From NCBI RefSeq assembly GCF_014489615.1, contig NZ_CP060825.1, forward strand, positions 2,273,501-2,337,500: 64,000 nt of DNA, read 5' to 3'. The stretch is from Streptomyces genisteinicus. Its GTDB lineage: Bacteria > Actinomycetota > Actinomycetes > Streptomycetales > Streptomycetaceae. Below, in pieces: positions 8,987-17,768 of this stretch (the first letter of the stretch is position 1; each line of letters starts with the position of its first letter). The position numbers were made by a program, and so were the translations under genes. Below the pieces are notes generated by a model. The model had not been told where the DNA came from. It ran no database searches and saw only the letters and a program-made list of their open reading frames with translations.

Positions 8987-9027
8987 CGCGAGCGCGGTGC
9001 GCTCGCGGCCGGGGCCGTCAGTCGGCG

Positions 9028-11004
9028 TCAGTCGGCGGCCCTGGCCTGGAGGACCAGCAGGGCCAGGTCGTCGCCGGGCGGCGTCGGGGCGAACGCGTGC
9101 ACCGCCGCCCTGATGCGGTCCGCGACGGCCTGCGCGGGCAGCCCCGCGCACCCGGCCAGCACCGCCGCGAGACCGTCCTCGTCGTCGAACATCCGCGCCC
9201 CCGAGCGCCGCTCGGTCACCCCGTCGGTGACGCACAGCAGCGTGTCCCCGGGGGCCAGGTCGAAGGTGGTGCTGCGGTACGCGTCGTCGTCGACGACGCC
9301 GAGCAGCAGCTGGGACTCGGCGACGGGGGTGACCGAGCCGCCGGGCCGCAGCAGCAGGGGCAGCGGGTGGCCGGCGCTGGCGAGGGTGCAGCGCGCGCCG
9401 CCGGAGCCGTCGGACGCGGGGACGACCTCGCCGTAGAGCAGGGACAGGAAGCGGGAGTGGTGGCCGTCGGGCAGTCCGGCGCCGGGCGCGCCGCCCGTCG
9501 CGTAGAGGGCGGCGGCCTCCGCGGCCTCCACGGCGTCGTCGAGGAGGAGGCCGTTCAGGCGGTCCAGGACCTGGCCCACCTGGTAGCCCTCGCGGGCGAG
9601 CAGCCGCAGCCAGGGGCGGGCGAGGCCGGTCACCACGGCGGCCTCCGGGCCGCTGCCCTGGACGTCCCCGAGGACGAAGCACCAGCGGCCGGAGGAGCCG
9701 GCCTGGAAGACGTCGTAGAAGTCGCCGCCGACGACGCCGTCGCCGCTGGGCTCGTACACCAGGCAGGTGTCCACGCCGGGGATGCTGCCCACCTTGCTGG
9801 GCAGCAGGCCGCGCTGGAGGACCTTGCTGATGGTCGCCTGGCGGGTGTACTCGCGGGCCGAGCTGACGGCGAGGGCGACCCGGCGGGTGAAGTCCTCGAC
9901 GAGGGCGGTCACCTCCTCGGGCAGCCGGACGGCGCCGGTCCGCCCGGCGACGAGGACGCCGAGGGAGCGGGCGCCGACCGCCAGCCGGTACGCCACCGCG
10001 GCGCCGGAGGTGGCGCCCGTGCCGTCGCCCGCGGGCCACGGGACGGGCTGCGGGCCCCCGGCACCCGGTTCGGGCGGCTTGGGCGCCTCCCCGCCGAGGG
10101 CCTCCTTCAGCTGCTCGGTCCGGGACTCGTCGCGGTGCCAGACGCCCGCGAGCCGGGGAGCGGGCGGCCGCCGGCCGCCCGCACGCGGTCCGTGGTGCCC
10201 GCCCTCGTCGTCCAGCCACACGGCGCACCAGTCGGCGAGCCGCGGGACGAGCAGCTGGCCGGCGAGCGCGGCGACCATGTCCTCGTCGAGCTGGCCGGCC
10301 AGCAGGTCGGACGCCTCGGCCAGGAAGGACGCAGCGCCGCCGCGGGCCAGCCAGTCCCATTCGTCGCGGCCCGGCGGCAGGTCGAGCACCGCCTCGCCGG
10401 TGTGCACCGGACCGTCGGCGGCGGCCGCGGCCCCGGGGCGCGGACGGCTGCCCCGGCCGTCGAGGGGGATCCGCGCCCAGACCGACTTCACGGCGGCGCG
10501 GTAGGTGACGCCCCACCGCTCGGCGAACGCGGCGACCAGGTGGAGGCCGCGCCCGTAGTCGGGGGTGCCGGACTGCTCGGAGCCGTGCGGGTGGCTGTGC
10601 ACCGGCCGGTCGGGGTGGTGGTCGCAGACCTCGACGACCAGCGCGGCGGGCTCGCCGCCCTCGGGGCCGTCGTAGCGGCAGAGCAGCTCCGCCGCCGTGC
10701 CGGCGTGGACGACGGCGTTGGTGACCAGCTCGCCGGCGACCAGGGCCGCGTCGTCCGCCATCCGCTCGGCGCAGGGCACGCCGGGCGGGCATCCGCCGTG
10801 TCCGCGGCAGCGGGCGCACGGGTCGAGCGCGCCCAGCAGCGTCCAGTCGGCCACGGCCGCCCGTACCAGCCGCCGGGCGGTGGCGGGCGCGAGCAGGTTG
10901 CCGGGCAGGCAGACGCGCACCCCGTGGTCACCCGGGTCGGACCACCCCGGGGACGTGGGTGACGTGCGGCTGCCGGTCTCTCGCTGCAAGGGAATGGACC
11001 TCAC
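9028..11004 (-). CDS. PP2C/SpoIIE-type phosphatase with N-terminal anti-sigma-factor kinase domain
   Basis: 658 residues, GTG start with AGGAG six bases upstream (11011-11015). Residues ~30-170 are a HATPase_c domain of the RsbW/SpoIIAB type: N-box ELVTNAVVHAG (Asn96) and G-box DYGRGLHLVAAF. A middle segment (~190-380) resembles a small sensor domain. The C-terminal ~240 residues are a SpoIIE-like PP2C phosphatase with GDFYDVFQ, GDVQGSGPEAA and DTLLCVTDGVTE metal-site motifs. Such proteins act in partner-switching control of sigma factors, here possibly with opposing kinase and phosphatase activities in one chain. Four Cys (63, 66, 72, 78) sit just before the N-box. It is a single-gene unit with no cognate sigma or antagonist beside it. 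Confidence 0.88.
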   Translation of the reverse strand: MRSIPLQRETGSRTSPTSPGWSDPGDHGVRVCLPGNLLAPATARRLVRAAVADWTLLGALDPCARCRGHGGCPPGVPCAERMADDAALVAGELVTNAVVHAGTAAELLCRYDGPEGGEPAALVVEVCDHHPDRPVHSHPHGSEQSGTPDYGRGLHLVAAFAERWGVTYRAAVKSVWARIPLDGRGSRPRPGAAAAADGPVHTGEAVLDLPPGRDEWDWLARGGAASFLAEASDLLAGQLDEDMVAALAGQLLVPRLADWCAVWLDDEGGHHGPRAGGRRPPAPRLAGVWHRDESRTEQLKEALGGEAPKPPEPGAGGPQPVPWPAGDGTGATSGAAVAYRLAVGARSLGVLVAGRTGAVRLPEEVTALVEDFTRRVALAVSSAREYTRQATISKVLQRGLLPSKVGSIPGVDTCLVYEPSGDGVVGGDFYDVFQAGSSGRWCFVLGDVQGSGPEAAVVTGLARPWLRLLAREGYQVGQVLDRLNGLLLDDAVEAAEAAALYATGGAPGAGLPDGHHSRFLSLLYGEVVPASDGSGGARCTLASAGHPLPLLLRPGGSVTPVAESQLLLGVVDDDAYRSTTFDLAPGDTLLCVTDGVTERRSGARMFDDEDGLAAVLAGCAGLPAQAVADRIRAAVHAFAPTPPGDDLALLVLQARAAD

Positions 11005-11518
11005 GTGCGGCTCCTGGTCGGTGCTGTGTGCGCCGCTTATGACACCGACAGGGTGACAGACAGAGCCCGTTCATACGCACGGAGTCACCGAAATCGCGGT
11101 GGACTTTCCGGTCGTGCCTGGTCGGGGGGCGTGTCGCGGACATCACGTGAGACGGCCTTGTGTCGTCCGAGGGGGGCGTGCGCCCGCTCGCGCACATCCC
11201 CGGCGCGGCCGCGCGCCGAGGGCCGGGCGCCCGCGCTTCCGCCCGGACGCCCCCGCGCGCCGGTGCGGAGAGCGTATGCCCGGCTCCGCCCCGCGGGCGC
11301 CGGGCGCGCGGGGCGGCCAGGGCGGGGCGGGCGGCCACGCGGGGCGGGGCGGCGTACGCGGGCGCCCGGGACGCCTCCCGGGGGCGGCGGCGCACACGGG
11401 CGCCCGGCCTCCCGCGGGGACGCCCTCGCCCCTCCCGGAGCCCCACGCGGCGGCGCCGGGGTCCAGGGGGTGTTCCCCGTGGACCCCGGCGCCGGGTGCG
11501 GCTCGCCGTGCCGTGCGG
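11005..11518. other. 514-bp intergenic region between the phosphatase and acyl-CoA ligase genes
   Basis: No convincing coding sequence. It holds the upstream region and ribosome-binding site of the phosphatase gene at its left end, an extremely GC-rich stretch with repeated CGGGCGC-like words (about 11200-11440), and the strong terminator at 11451-11494 at its right end. Confidence 0.6.
11451..11494 (-). terminator. Strong terminator after the acyl-CoA ligase gene
   Basis: A perfect 15-bp stem (arms 11451-11465 and 11480-11494) whose loop contains a further four-pair GGGG/CCCC stem closed by TGTT. It begins 24 bp past the ligase stop on the minus strand. It could stop transcription in both directions. 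Confidence 0.85.
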
Positions 11519-13408
11519 CTACGCCTCGCGGGAGCCCGCGTACATGTCCTCGATGAGGTGCTTGTACTCCTTCTCCACGACCGGGCGCTTGAGCTTGAGG
11601 CTGGGCGTCAGCTCACCGTGCTCGACGTCGAGGTCGCGGGGCAGCAGGCGGAACTTCTTGATGGTCTGCCAGCGCTGGAGCCCCTCGTTGAGGCGGGCCA
11701 CGTAGCCCTCGATGAGCTTCTCGGTCTGCGGGGCGGCCACGACCTCCGCGTAGGACTTGCCGCCGAGGCCGTTGTCGGCCGCCCAGCCGAGGATCGCCGG
11801 CTCGTCGAGCGCGATCAGGGCGGTGCAGAAGTTCCGGTCGGCGCCGTGCACCAGGATGTTGGAGACGAACGGGCAGACGGCCTTGAACTGGCCCTCGACC
11901 TCGGCCGGGGCGATGTACTTGCCGCCTGAGGTCTTGATGAGGTCCTTCTTGCGGTCGGTGATCCGCAGGTAGCCGTCGGCGGAGAGCTCGCCGATGTCGC
12001 CGGTGTGGAACCAGCCGTCCGGCTCCAGGACCTCGGCCGTCTTCTCGGGCAGGCCGTGGTAGCCCTCCATGATGCCGGGGCCGCGCAGCAGGATCTCGCC
12101 GTCGTCCGCGATGCGCACCTCGGTGCCGGGGACCGGCTTGCCGACCGTGCCGGTGCGGTACGCCTCGCCCGGGTTGACGAACGAGGCGGCGCTGGACTCG
12201 GTGAGGCCGTAGCCCTCCAGGATGTGGATGCCGGCGCCGGCGAAGAAGTAGCCGATGTCGGGGGCGAGGGCGGCCGAGCCGGAGACGGCGGCGCGCAGCC
12301 GGCCGCCGAAGGCCTCGCGGAGCTTCGAGTAGACGAGCGCGTCGGCGACCTTGTGCTTGGTGCTCAGCCCGAACGGCGCCGAGGCCTTGCCGGTGCGGCG
12401 GAAGTTGTCCTGGGTCACCTTGGCGTACTCGCGGGCGACGCCCGCCGCCCACTGGAAGATCTTGTACTTGGCGCCGCCGCCGGCCCGGGCCTTCGCCGCG
12501 ACCCCGTTGTAGACCTTCTCGAAGATGCGCGGCACCGCGGCCATGTAGGTCGGCTGCACGACCGGGAGGTTCTCGATGATCTTGTCGACGCGGCCGTCGA
12601 CCGCGGTGACGTGACCGACCTCGATCTGCCCCGAGGTCAGTACCTTGCCGAAGACGTGGGCCAGCGGCAGCCACAGGTACTGCACGTCGTCCTCGGTCAC
12701 CAGGCCGGTGGCGGCGATCGCCTTGGCCATGTACGACCAGTTGTCGTGCGGGAGCCGTACGCCCTTGGGCCGGCCGGTGGTGCCCGAGGTGTAGATGAGG
12801 GTCGCGAGCTGGTCGGCGGTGATGGCCGCGATCCGCTCCTTGACGGCCTCCGGGTGCTTCTCCAGGTAGGCCGCGCCGCGGGCCTCCAGATCGGCGAGGC
12901 CGATCACGAAGCCCTCGGGGTCGCCGGCGTCGGTCCCGACACCCTCGGTGTCGATGACCACGACGTGCTTCAGGGCGGGCAGCTCGGCACGCTTCTCACG
13001 GGCCTTGGCCAGCTGCGCCGCGTCCTCCGCGATCAGCACCCGGCTGTCGGAGTCGGAGAGGATGTACGCCGACTCCTCGGCGTTGGTGGAGGGGTAGACC
13101 GTCGTCGTGGCGCCGCCGGCGCACATCACGCCGAGGTCGGCCAGGATCCACTCCACCCGGGTGGCGGAGGCGAGCGCGACGCGGTCCTCGGGGGCGACAC
13201 CCAGCTCGATCAGGCCGGCCGCGATGGCGTAGACGCGGTCCGCCGCCCGGCCCCAGCTCAGGGACTTCCACTCGTCGGGTCCGCTGCCCGACGACGGGGG
13301 CACCGGGTAGCGGTAGGCCTCGCCGTCGGGCGTGGCCGCCACGCGCTCGGCGAAGAGGCTCGCCACCGAGGGCGGCCGGTTCTCGATCTGGGTCTGGGTT
13401 TCGCTCAC
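11519..13408 (-). CDS. Long-chain fatty-acid-CoA ligase (AMP-forming)
   Basis: 629 residues, GTG start preceded by GGAGG. It belongs to the ANL superfamily. Visible motifs are the P-loop-like YTSGTTGRPKGV near residue 220, the AMP-binding stretch EGYGLTESSA near 400, and GWFHTGDIGELSADGYLRITDRKKDLIKT split across the hinge with the conserved Lys in TSGGKYIAP. It activates fatty acids to acyl-CoA through acyl-AMP for beta-oxidation or lipid synthesis. Length and motifs match FadD15-type enzymes. It is monocistronic: a long gap separates it from lepA and a strong terminator follows. Confidence 0.93.
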   Translation of the reverse strand: MSETQTQIENRPPSVASLFAERVAATPDGEAYRYPVPPSSGSGPDEWKSLSWGRAADRVYAIAAGLIELGVAPEDRVALASATRVEWILADLGVMCAGGATTTVYPSTNAEESAYILSDSDSRVLIAEDAAQLAKAREKRAELPALKHVVVIDTEGVGTDAGDPEGFVIGLADLEARGAAYLEKHPEAVKERIAAITADQLATLIYTSGTTGRPKGVRLPHDNWSYMAKAIAATGLVTEDDVQYLWLPLAHVFGKVLTSGQIEVGHVTAVDGRVDKIIENLPVVQPTYMAAVPRIFEKVYNGVAAKARAGGGAKYKIFQWAAGVAREYAKVTQDNFRRTGKASAPFGLSTKHKVADALVYSKLREAFGGRLRAAVSGSAALAPDIGYFFAGAGIHILEGYGLTESSAASFVNPGEAYRTGTVGKPVPGTEVRIADDGEILLRGPGIMEGYHGLPEKTAEVLEPDGWFHTGDIGELSADGYLRITDRKKDLIKTSGGKYIAPAEVEGQFKAVCPFVSNILVHGADRNFCTALIALDEPAILGWAADNGLGGKSYAEVVAAPQTEKLIEGYVARLNEGLQRWQTIKKFRLLPRDLDVEHGELTPSLKLKRPVVEKEYKHLIEDMYAGSREA

Positions 13409-13749
13409 GACGTCCTCCGGGCCTGCGGCAGCACTGCACGACTGGCTGGTTGTTTAACTGGCGAGTAACCATCGAGCCGTGATCAGGGTAGAGCGCGCGG
13501 GAGCGGCGCGTAAGGGCCTGCGGGGTGCCGCTTGATAACGAACGGAGCGCAGGTCCGCTCCCCCGAGAGGTCAATCCGTGGCATGTACATGTAACGATTG
13601 GCTCCCCGCGGACACCGGAAAGCGCCCGCCACTGCCTTGACGAGCGCTTTACCTTCCGGTGGCCGGGAGCTCATGCCCCGGCCACCGGCGCCGTACCGCC
13701 GCGGGCGCCGCGCACCGGATTCCCCCGGCGCGGCCCCGCCCGGCGCGGC
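13409..13749. other. 341-bp intergenic region upstream of the acyl-CoA ligase gene
   Basis: No supported gene; a 63-codon minus-strand frame (13483-13674) has no recognisable product. The region is less GC-rich than its surroundings and contains TACATGTACATG-like words near 13580-13595 and the operator-like element at 13448-13470. It should hold the ligase promoter and the end of the lepA transcript. Confidence 0.5.
13448..13470 (-). promoter_or_regulatory. Possible operator of the acyl-CoA ligase gene
   Basis: An imperfect inverted repeat centred on TTAACTGGCGAGTAA (13454-13468), about 45-60 bp upstream of the GTG start. The half-sites TTAACT and AGTAA match with one extra base. TTACT...AGTAA-type sites are common for TetR-family regulators of lipid genes, but no regulator gene is adjacent, so this is a weak call. 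Confidence 0.3.
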
Positions 13750-15612
13750 CTACTTCTTCTTGCCGCCCTCGTCGCTGGAGAGCACGGCGATGAAGGCCTC
13801 CTGCGGCACCTCGACGGAGCCGACCATCTTCATCCGCTTCTTGCCTTCCTTCTGCTTCTCCAGCAGCTTCCGCTTACGGGAGATGTCACCGCCGTAGCAC
13901 TTGGCGAGGACGTCCTTGCGGATCGCGCGGATCGTCTCGCGGGCGATCACCCGGGAACCGATCGCCGCCTGGATCGGCACCTCGAACGCCTGCCGCGGGA
14001 TGAGCTCGCGCAGCTTCGCCACGAGGCGCACACCGTAGGCGTACGCGGCGTCCTTGTGGGTGATGGCGGAGAAGGCGTCCACCTTGTCGCCGTGCAGCAG
14101 GATGTCGACCTTGACCAGGCTGGAGGCCTGCTCACCGGTGGGCTCGTAGTCGAGCGAGGCGTAACCGCGGGTCTTCGACTTCAGCTGGTCGAAGAAGTCG
14201 AAGACGATCTCCGCGAGCGGCAGCGTGTAGCGGATCTCGACCCGGTCCTCGGAGAGGTAGTCCATGCCGAGCAGCGTGCCGCGGCGGGTCTGGCAGAGCT
14301 CCATGATCGAGCCGATGAACTCGCTCGGGGCGAGGATCGTGGCCCGCACGACGGGCTCGTGGACCTCGTCGATCTTGCCCTCGGGGAACTCGCTCGGGTT
14401 GGTGACCGTGTGCTCGGTGCCGTCCTCCATGGTCACGCGGTAGACCACGTTCGGGGCGGTGGCGATCAGGTCGAGGCCGAACTCCCGCTCCAGGCGCTCC
14501 CGGATCACGTCCAGGTGCAGCAGACCGAGGAAGCCGACGCGGAAGCCGAAGCCGAGGGCGGCCGAGGTCTCCGGCTCGTACACCAGGGCCGCGTCGTTGA
14601 GCTGGAGCTTGTCGAGGGCGTCGCGCAGCTCGGGGTAGTCGGAGCCGTCCAGCGGATACAGGCCCGAGAAGACCATCGGCTTCGGGTCCTTGTAACCGCC
14701 GAGCGCCTCCGTGGCGCCCTTGTGCTGCTGGGTGATCGTGTCGCCGACCTTGGACTGGCGGACGTCCTTCACACCGGTGATCAGGTAGCCCACCTCGCCG
14801 ACGCCCAGGCCGTCGGCCGGGAGCATCTCGGGCGAGTTGGTGCCGATCTCCAGCAGCTCGTGGGTGGCGCCGGTCGACATCATCCGGATGCGCTCGCGCT
14901 TGTTGAGCTGGCCGTCGACGACACGGACGTAGGTGACCACGCCGCGGTAGGAGTCGTAGACCGAGTCGAAGATCATCGCGCGGGCGGGTGCGTCCGCCAC
15001 CCCGACCGGGGCCGGGACCTCGCGGACCACGCGGTCCAGCAGCGCCTCGACGCCGACACCGGTCTTCGCCGAGACCCGCAGCACGTCGTCCGGGTCGCAG
15101 CCGACCAGGTTCGCCAGCTCCTCGGTGAACTTCTCCGGCTGCGCCGCGGGCAGGTCGATCTTGTTGAGCACGGGGACGATGGTGAGGTCGTTCTCCATCG
15201 CCAGGTAGAGGTTGGCGAGGGTCTGCGCCTCGATGCCCTGCGCCGCGTCCACCAGCAGGACCGTGCCCTCGCAGGCGGCCAGCGACCGCGACACCTCGTA
15301 GGTGAAGTCGACGTGCCCGGGGGTGTCGATCATGTTGAGGATGTGGGTCTTCCCCTGGGCCTCGCCCTCGGTGGGCGCCCACGGCAGACGGACGGCCTGG
15401 GACTTGATCGTGATGCCGCGCTCGCGCTCGATGTCCATGCGGTCGAGGTACTGCGCGCGCATCTGCCGCTGCTCGACCACACCGGTCAGCTGGAGCATCC
15501 GGTCGGCGAGCGTGGACTTGCCGTGGTCGATGTGCGCGATGATGCAGAAGTTGCGGATCAGCGCCGAGTCGGTACGGCTCGGCTCGGGCACGTGGATAGG
15601 GGTCGCGGGCAC
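13750..15612 (-). CDS. lepA: Elongation factor 4 (LepA), back-translocating GTPase
   Basis: 620 residues from the GTG at 15612 (protein begins [15 protein letters not shown]), matching streptomycete LepA. The open frame extends 71 codons further upstream, but that part has no family similarity. GTPase motifs are AHIDHGKST (G1), DTPGHVD (G3) and NKID (G4), followed by EF-G-like domains II, III and V and the LepA-specific C-terminal domain ending in [16 protein letters not shown]. It acts on stalled or pre-translocated ribosomes. It is divergent from rpsT, a conserved arrangement in streptomycetes. Confidence 0.96.
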   Translation of the reverse strand: MPATPIHVPEPSRTDSALIRNFCIIAHIDHGKSTLADRMLQLTGVVEQRQMRAQYLDRMDIERERGITIKSQAVRLPWAPTEGEAQGKTHILNMIDTPGHVDFTYEVSRSLAACEGTVLLVDAAQGIEAQTLANLYLAMENDLTIVPVLNKIDLPAAQPEKFTEELANLVGCDPDDVLRVSAKTGVGVEALLDRVVREVPAPVGVADAPARAMIFDSVYDSYRGVVTYVRVVDGQLNKRERIRMMSTGATHELLEIGTNSPEMLPADGLGVGEVGYLITGVKDVRQSKVGDTITQQHKGATEALGGYKDPKPMVFSGLYPLDGSDYPELRDALDKLQLNDAALVYEPETSAALGFGFRVGFLGLLHLDVIRERLEREFGLDLIATAPNVVYRVTMEDGTEHTVTNPSEFPEGKIDEVHEPVVRATILAPSEFIGSIMELCQTRRGTLLGMDYLSEDRVEIRYTLPLAEIVFDFFDQLKSKTRGYASLDYEPTGEQASSLVKVDILLHGDKVDAFSAITHKDAAYAYGVRLVAKLRELIPRQAFEVPIQAAIGSRVIARETIRAIRKDVLAKCYGGDISRKRKLLEKQKEGKKRMKMVGSVEVPQEAFIAVLSSDEGGKKK

Positions 15613-15722
15613 GCAGGGTCCTGATTCTGTGGCAGACGCCGGGTCGGTGGAGGCTCGCCTCGGGTCGATGTCGGATCGATACGTAGGCTCCATGGTCCCA
15701 CGCGTACGGGGCTGCGCCCGGT

Positions 15723-15752
15723 TTGGGCCGCCGGAGGGACGGCTGGTAGCCT
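15723..15752 (+). promoter_or_regulatory. Candidate rpsT promoter
   Basis: TTGGGC (15723-15728) and TAGCCT (15747-15752) are separated by 18 bp. The -10 matches the TAGnnT form of streptomycete housekeeping promoters. This would give a leader of about 100 nt before rpsT. Confidence 0.45.
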
Positions 15753-15859
15753 GAGCAGCTGTGTCTCGTGTCCTCCCTCTCTGGACAGACATCCCGAGCC
15801 CGACGGGCCCGGGGAAGAGGCGCACACTCGAAGATCATCGATCCTGAAAAGGCTCTTTC

Positions 15860-16126
15860 GTGGCGAACATCAAGTCCCAGATCAAGCGGAACAAGACGAA
15901 CGAGAAGGCGCGCCTGCGCAACAAGGCCGTCAAGTCGTCCCTCAAGACCGCGATCCGCAAGGCCCGCGAGGCCGTCGCCGCCGGCGACGTCGAGAAGGCG
16001 ACCGTGGCCTCCCGCGCCGCGGCCCGTCAGCTCGACAAGGCCGTCTCCAAGGGTGTCATCCACAAGAACGCCGCTGCCAACAAGAAGTCGGCACTGGCCT
16101 CCAAGGTGTCCTCCCTCCAGGGCTGA
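15860..16126 (+). CDS. rpsT: 30S ribosomal protein S20
   Basis: 88 residues, GTG start with AAAAGG about 8 bases upstream. The sequence [18 protein letters not shown] is the universal S20 N-terminus; the protein is a Lys/Ala-rich three-helix bundle that binds 16S rRNA h9 and h44. Normal length. It is monocistronic, diverges from lepA and is followed by a perfect 20-bp hairpin. Confidence 0.98.
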   Translation: MANIKSQIKRNKTNEKARLRNKAVKSSLKTAIRKAREAVAAGDVEKATVASRAAARQLDKAVSKGVIHKNAAANKKSALASKVSSLQG

Positions 16127-16470
16127 GCTCACGACTGATCGCCGCCAGGGATCCAGCGGGCCCTCTCTTCCGCTCCCGAACGGCACCCCTCGCGCCGCAC
16201 GCGGCCTGCGTTCGCCACGCGGGTGCGGCGCACCGAGCTTCATGTGAAGGCCCCGGTGGCCGTCCTTCCCCAGGACGGCCACCGGGGCCTTCGCCATGCC
16301 CGGGGCCGGGCGGAGGCGGGTGAGTCGTGAGCAGGGAGAAGGGGGCTCAGGGGCGGCACGCTCGGAACGATGCGGCTCGGGTGCGCCGGGAACGGGGCAG
16401 GCGCGGGACAGGCGCGGGACAAGGAACGGGCAGGCGCGGGGCGACTCGGGCGCGCTCGGGGTGGTACGGC
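16127..16470. other. 344-bp intergenic region between convergent rpsT and holA
   Basis: Contains the terminator at 16246-16292. It also has a low-complexity stretch (about 16385-16445) with repeats of AGGCGCGGGAC and GGAACGGGCAGGCGCGGG. No gene is supported here. Confidence 0.6.
16246..16292. terminator. Bidirectional terminator between rpsT and holA
   Basis: A perfect 20-bp stem (16246-16265 with 16273-16292) and 7-nt loop. It lies 120 bp past rpsT and 180 bp past the holA stop, so it serves the convergent genes. Confidence 0.88.
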
Positions 16471-17457
16471 TCAGGCGCGCTGGGAGCGGGCGGCCCGGGC
16501 GATGGCCACGACCGCCTTCTCCAGTGCGTACTCCGGGTCGTCCCCGGCGCCCTTGACGCCCGCGTCGGCCTCGGCCACCGCGCGCAGCGCGACGGCGACA
16601 CCGTCCGGCGACCAGCCGCGCATCTGCTGCCGGACCCGGTCGATCTTCCACGGCGGCATGCCCAGCTCGCGGGCGAGGTCCGCAGGGCGGCCGCCACGGG
16701 CGGAGAGCAGCTTGCCGATCGCCCGGACGCCCTGCGCGAGCGCACTGGTGATCAGCACCGGCGCCACGCCCGTCGACAGCGACCAGCGCAGGGCCTCCAG
16801 CGCCTCGGCCGCCCTCCCCTCGACCGCCCGGTCGGCGATCGTGAAGCTCGACGCCTCGGCGCGGCCCGTGTAGTAGCGGCCGACGATCTCCTCGTCGATC
16901 GTGCCCTCCACGTCGGCCGTCAGCTGGGAGACGGCGCTCGCCAGCTCGCGCAGATCGCTGCCGATTGCGTCCACCAGCGCCTGACAGGCCTCGGGGGTCG
17001 CCGACCTGCCGAGCGCCCTGAACTCCTGTCGCACGAACGTCAGACGCTCGGCGGGCTTCGTGGTCTTCGGACAGGCGACCTCCCGCGCCCCCGCCTTGCG
17101 GGCGGCGTCCAGCAGGCCCTTGCCCTTCGCCCCGCCGGGGTGCAGCAGGACGAGGGTGATCTCCTCGACCGGCGAACCGAGGTACGCCTTCACGTCCTTG
17201 ACCGTGTCGGAGGAGAGGTCCTGTGCGTTGCGGACGATCACGACTTTGCGCTCGGAGAAGAGCGATGGGCTGGTCAGCTCCGCGAGCGTGCCGGGCTGGA
17301 GCTGGTCCGCGGTGAGGTCGCGTACGTCGGTGTCGGCGTCGGCCGCCCGTGCGGCGGCCACCACCTGCTGCACGGCACGGTCGAGCAGCAGGTCCTCCTG
17401 GCCCACGGCGAGCGTGACAGGGGCGAGCGGATCGTCGGTCGAACTGTTCCTGGCCAT
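16471..17457 (-). CDS. holA: DNA polymerase III subunit delta
   Basis: 328 residues from the ATG at 17457 (MARNSSTDDPLAPVTLAVG). It is the HolA family clamp-loader subunit that opens the beta clamp. Recognisable segments are VTLAVGQEDLLLDRAVQ at the N-terminus, SLFSERKVVIVRNAQDL, and the C-terminal helical collar (PPWKIDRVRQQMRGW). It lies downstream of a short hypothetical gene; comEA-comEC is nearby, an arrangement found widely among bacteria. Confidence 0.93.
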   Translation of the reverse strand: MARNSSTDDPLAPVTLAVGQEDLLLDRAVQQVVAAARAADADTDVRDLTADQLQPGTLAELTSPSLFSERKVVIVRNAQDLSSDTVKDVKAYLGSPVEEITLVLLHPGGAKGKGLLDAARKAGAREVACPKTTKPAERLTFVRQEFRALGRSATPEACQALVDAIGSDLRELASAVSQLTADVEGTIDEEIVGRYYTGRAEASSFTIADRAVEGRAAEALEALRWSLSTGVAPVLITSALAQGVRAIGKLLSARGGRPADLARELGMPPWKIDRVRQQMRGWSPDGVAVALRAVAEADAGVKGAGDDPEYALEKAVVAIARAARSQRA

Positions 17458-17502
17458 CGCGGTCAAGCATCCCACGGGGCGCCGACAGCCCCGCCCGGGA
17501 CG

Positions 17503-17754
17503 TCAGTGCGCCTCACGCCAGCCGTCCCAGCCGGCCACGTACTCGTCCAGGGCGCCCGCGTCCAGCAGCCCCTCCGGATCCTCGACGACCACCAGCCACT
17601 GGGCGTCCTCGGCGTCGTCCTCGCCCGCCAGCGCGTCCCGCACGAGGCGGGGCTCGTCCGGCACGGCGAAGTGGTCGCCGAGGGTCTCGGCGACCTCTTC
17701 GGCGGCGTCCCGGTCGGGGAGCACCAGCACATGTCTCACATCGTCCACGGCCAC
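17503..17754 (-). CDS. Small acidic hypothetical protein
   Basis: 83 residues from the GTG at 17754 (MAVDDVRHVLVLPDRDAAEE); a second GTG two codons later is possible. The protein is strongly acidic, alternating strand and helix (VRHVLVLP, WLVVVEDPEG), and ends GWDGWREAH. I do not recognise a domain. It lies 14 bp downstream of the N-acetyltransferase gene and 45 bp upstream of holA, all on the minus strand, so it is probably cotranscribed. Conservation in streptomycetes at this position is my recollection. Confidence 0.7.
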   Translation of the reverse strand: MAVDDVRHVLVLPDRDAAEEVAETLGDHFAVPDEPRLVRDALAGEDDAEDAQWLVVVEDPEGLLDAGALDEYVAGWDGWREAH

Positions 17755-17768
17755 ATTGTGCCGTCCGG

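Noticed and set aside
7930..10962. 1,010-codon plus-strand open frame across hemW and the phosphatase gene
   Set aside because: It is antisense to two genes with clear catalytic motifs; its translation is Gly/Ala/Arg-rich without domains. Long antisense frames are expected at this GC content.
13483..13674. 63-codon minus-strand frame between lepA and the acyl-CoA ligase gene
   Set aside because: No ribosome-binding site or recognisable sequence; more likely promoter region.
14132..17470. 1,112-codon minus-strand open frame spanning holA, rpsT antisense and lepA
   Set aside because: It runs out of frame with both holA and lepA and across the rpsT terminator.
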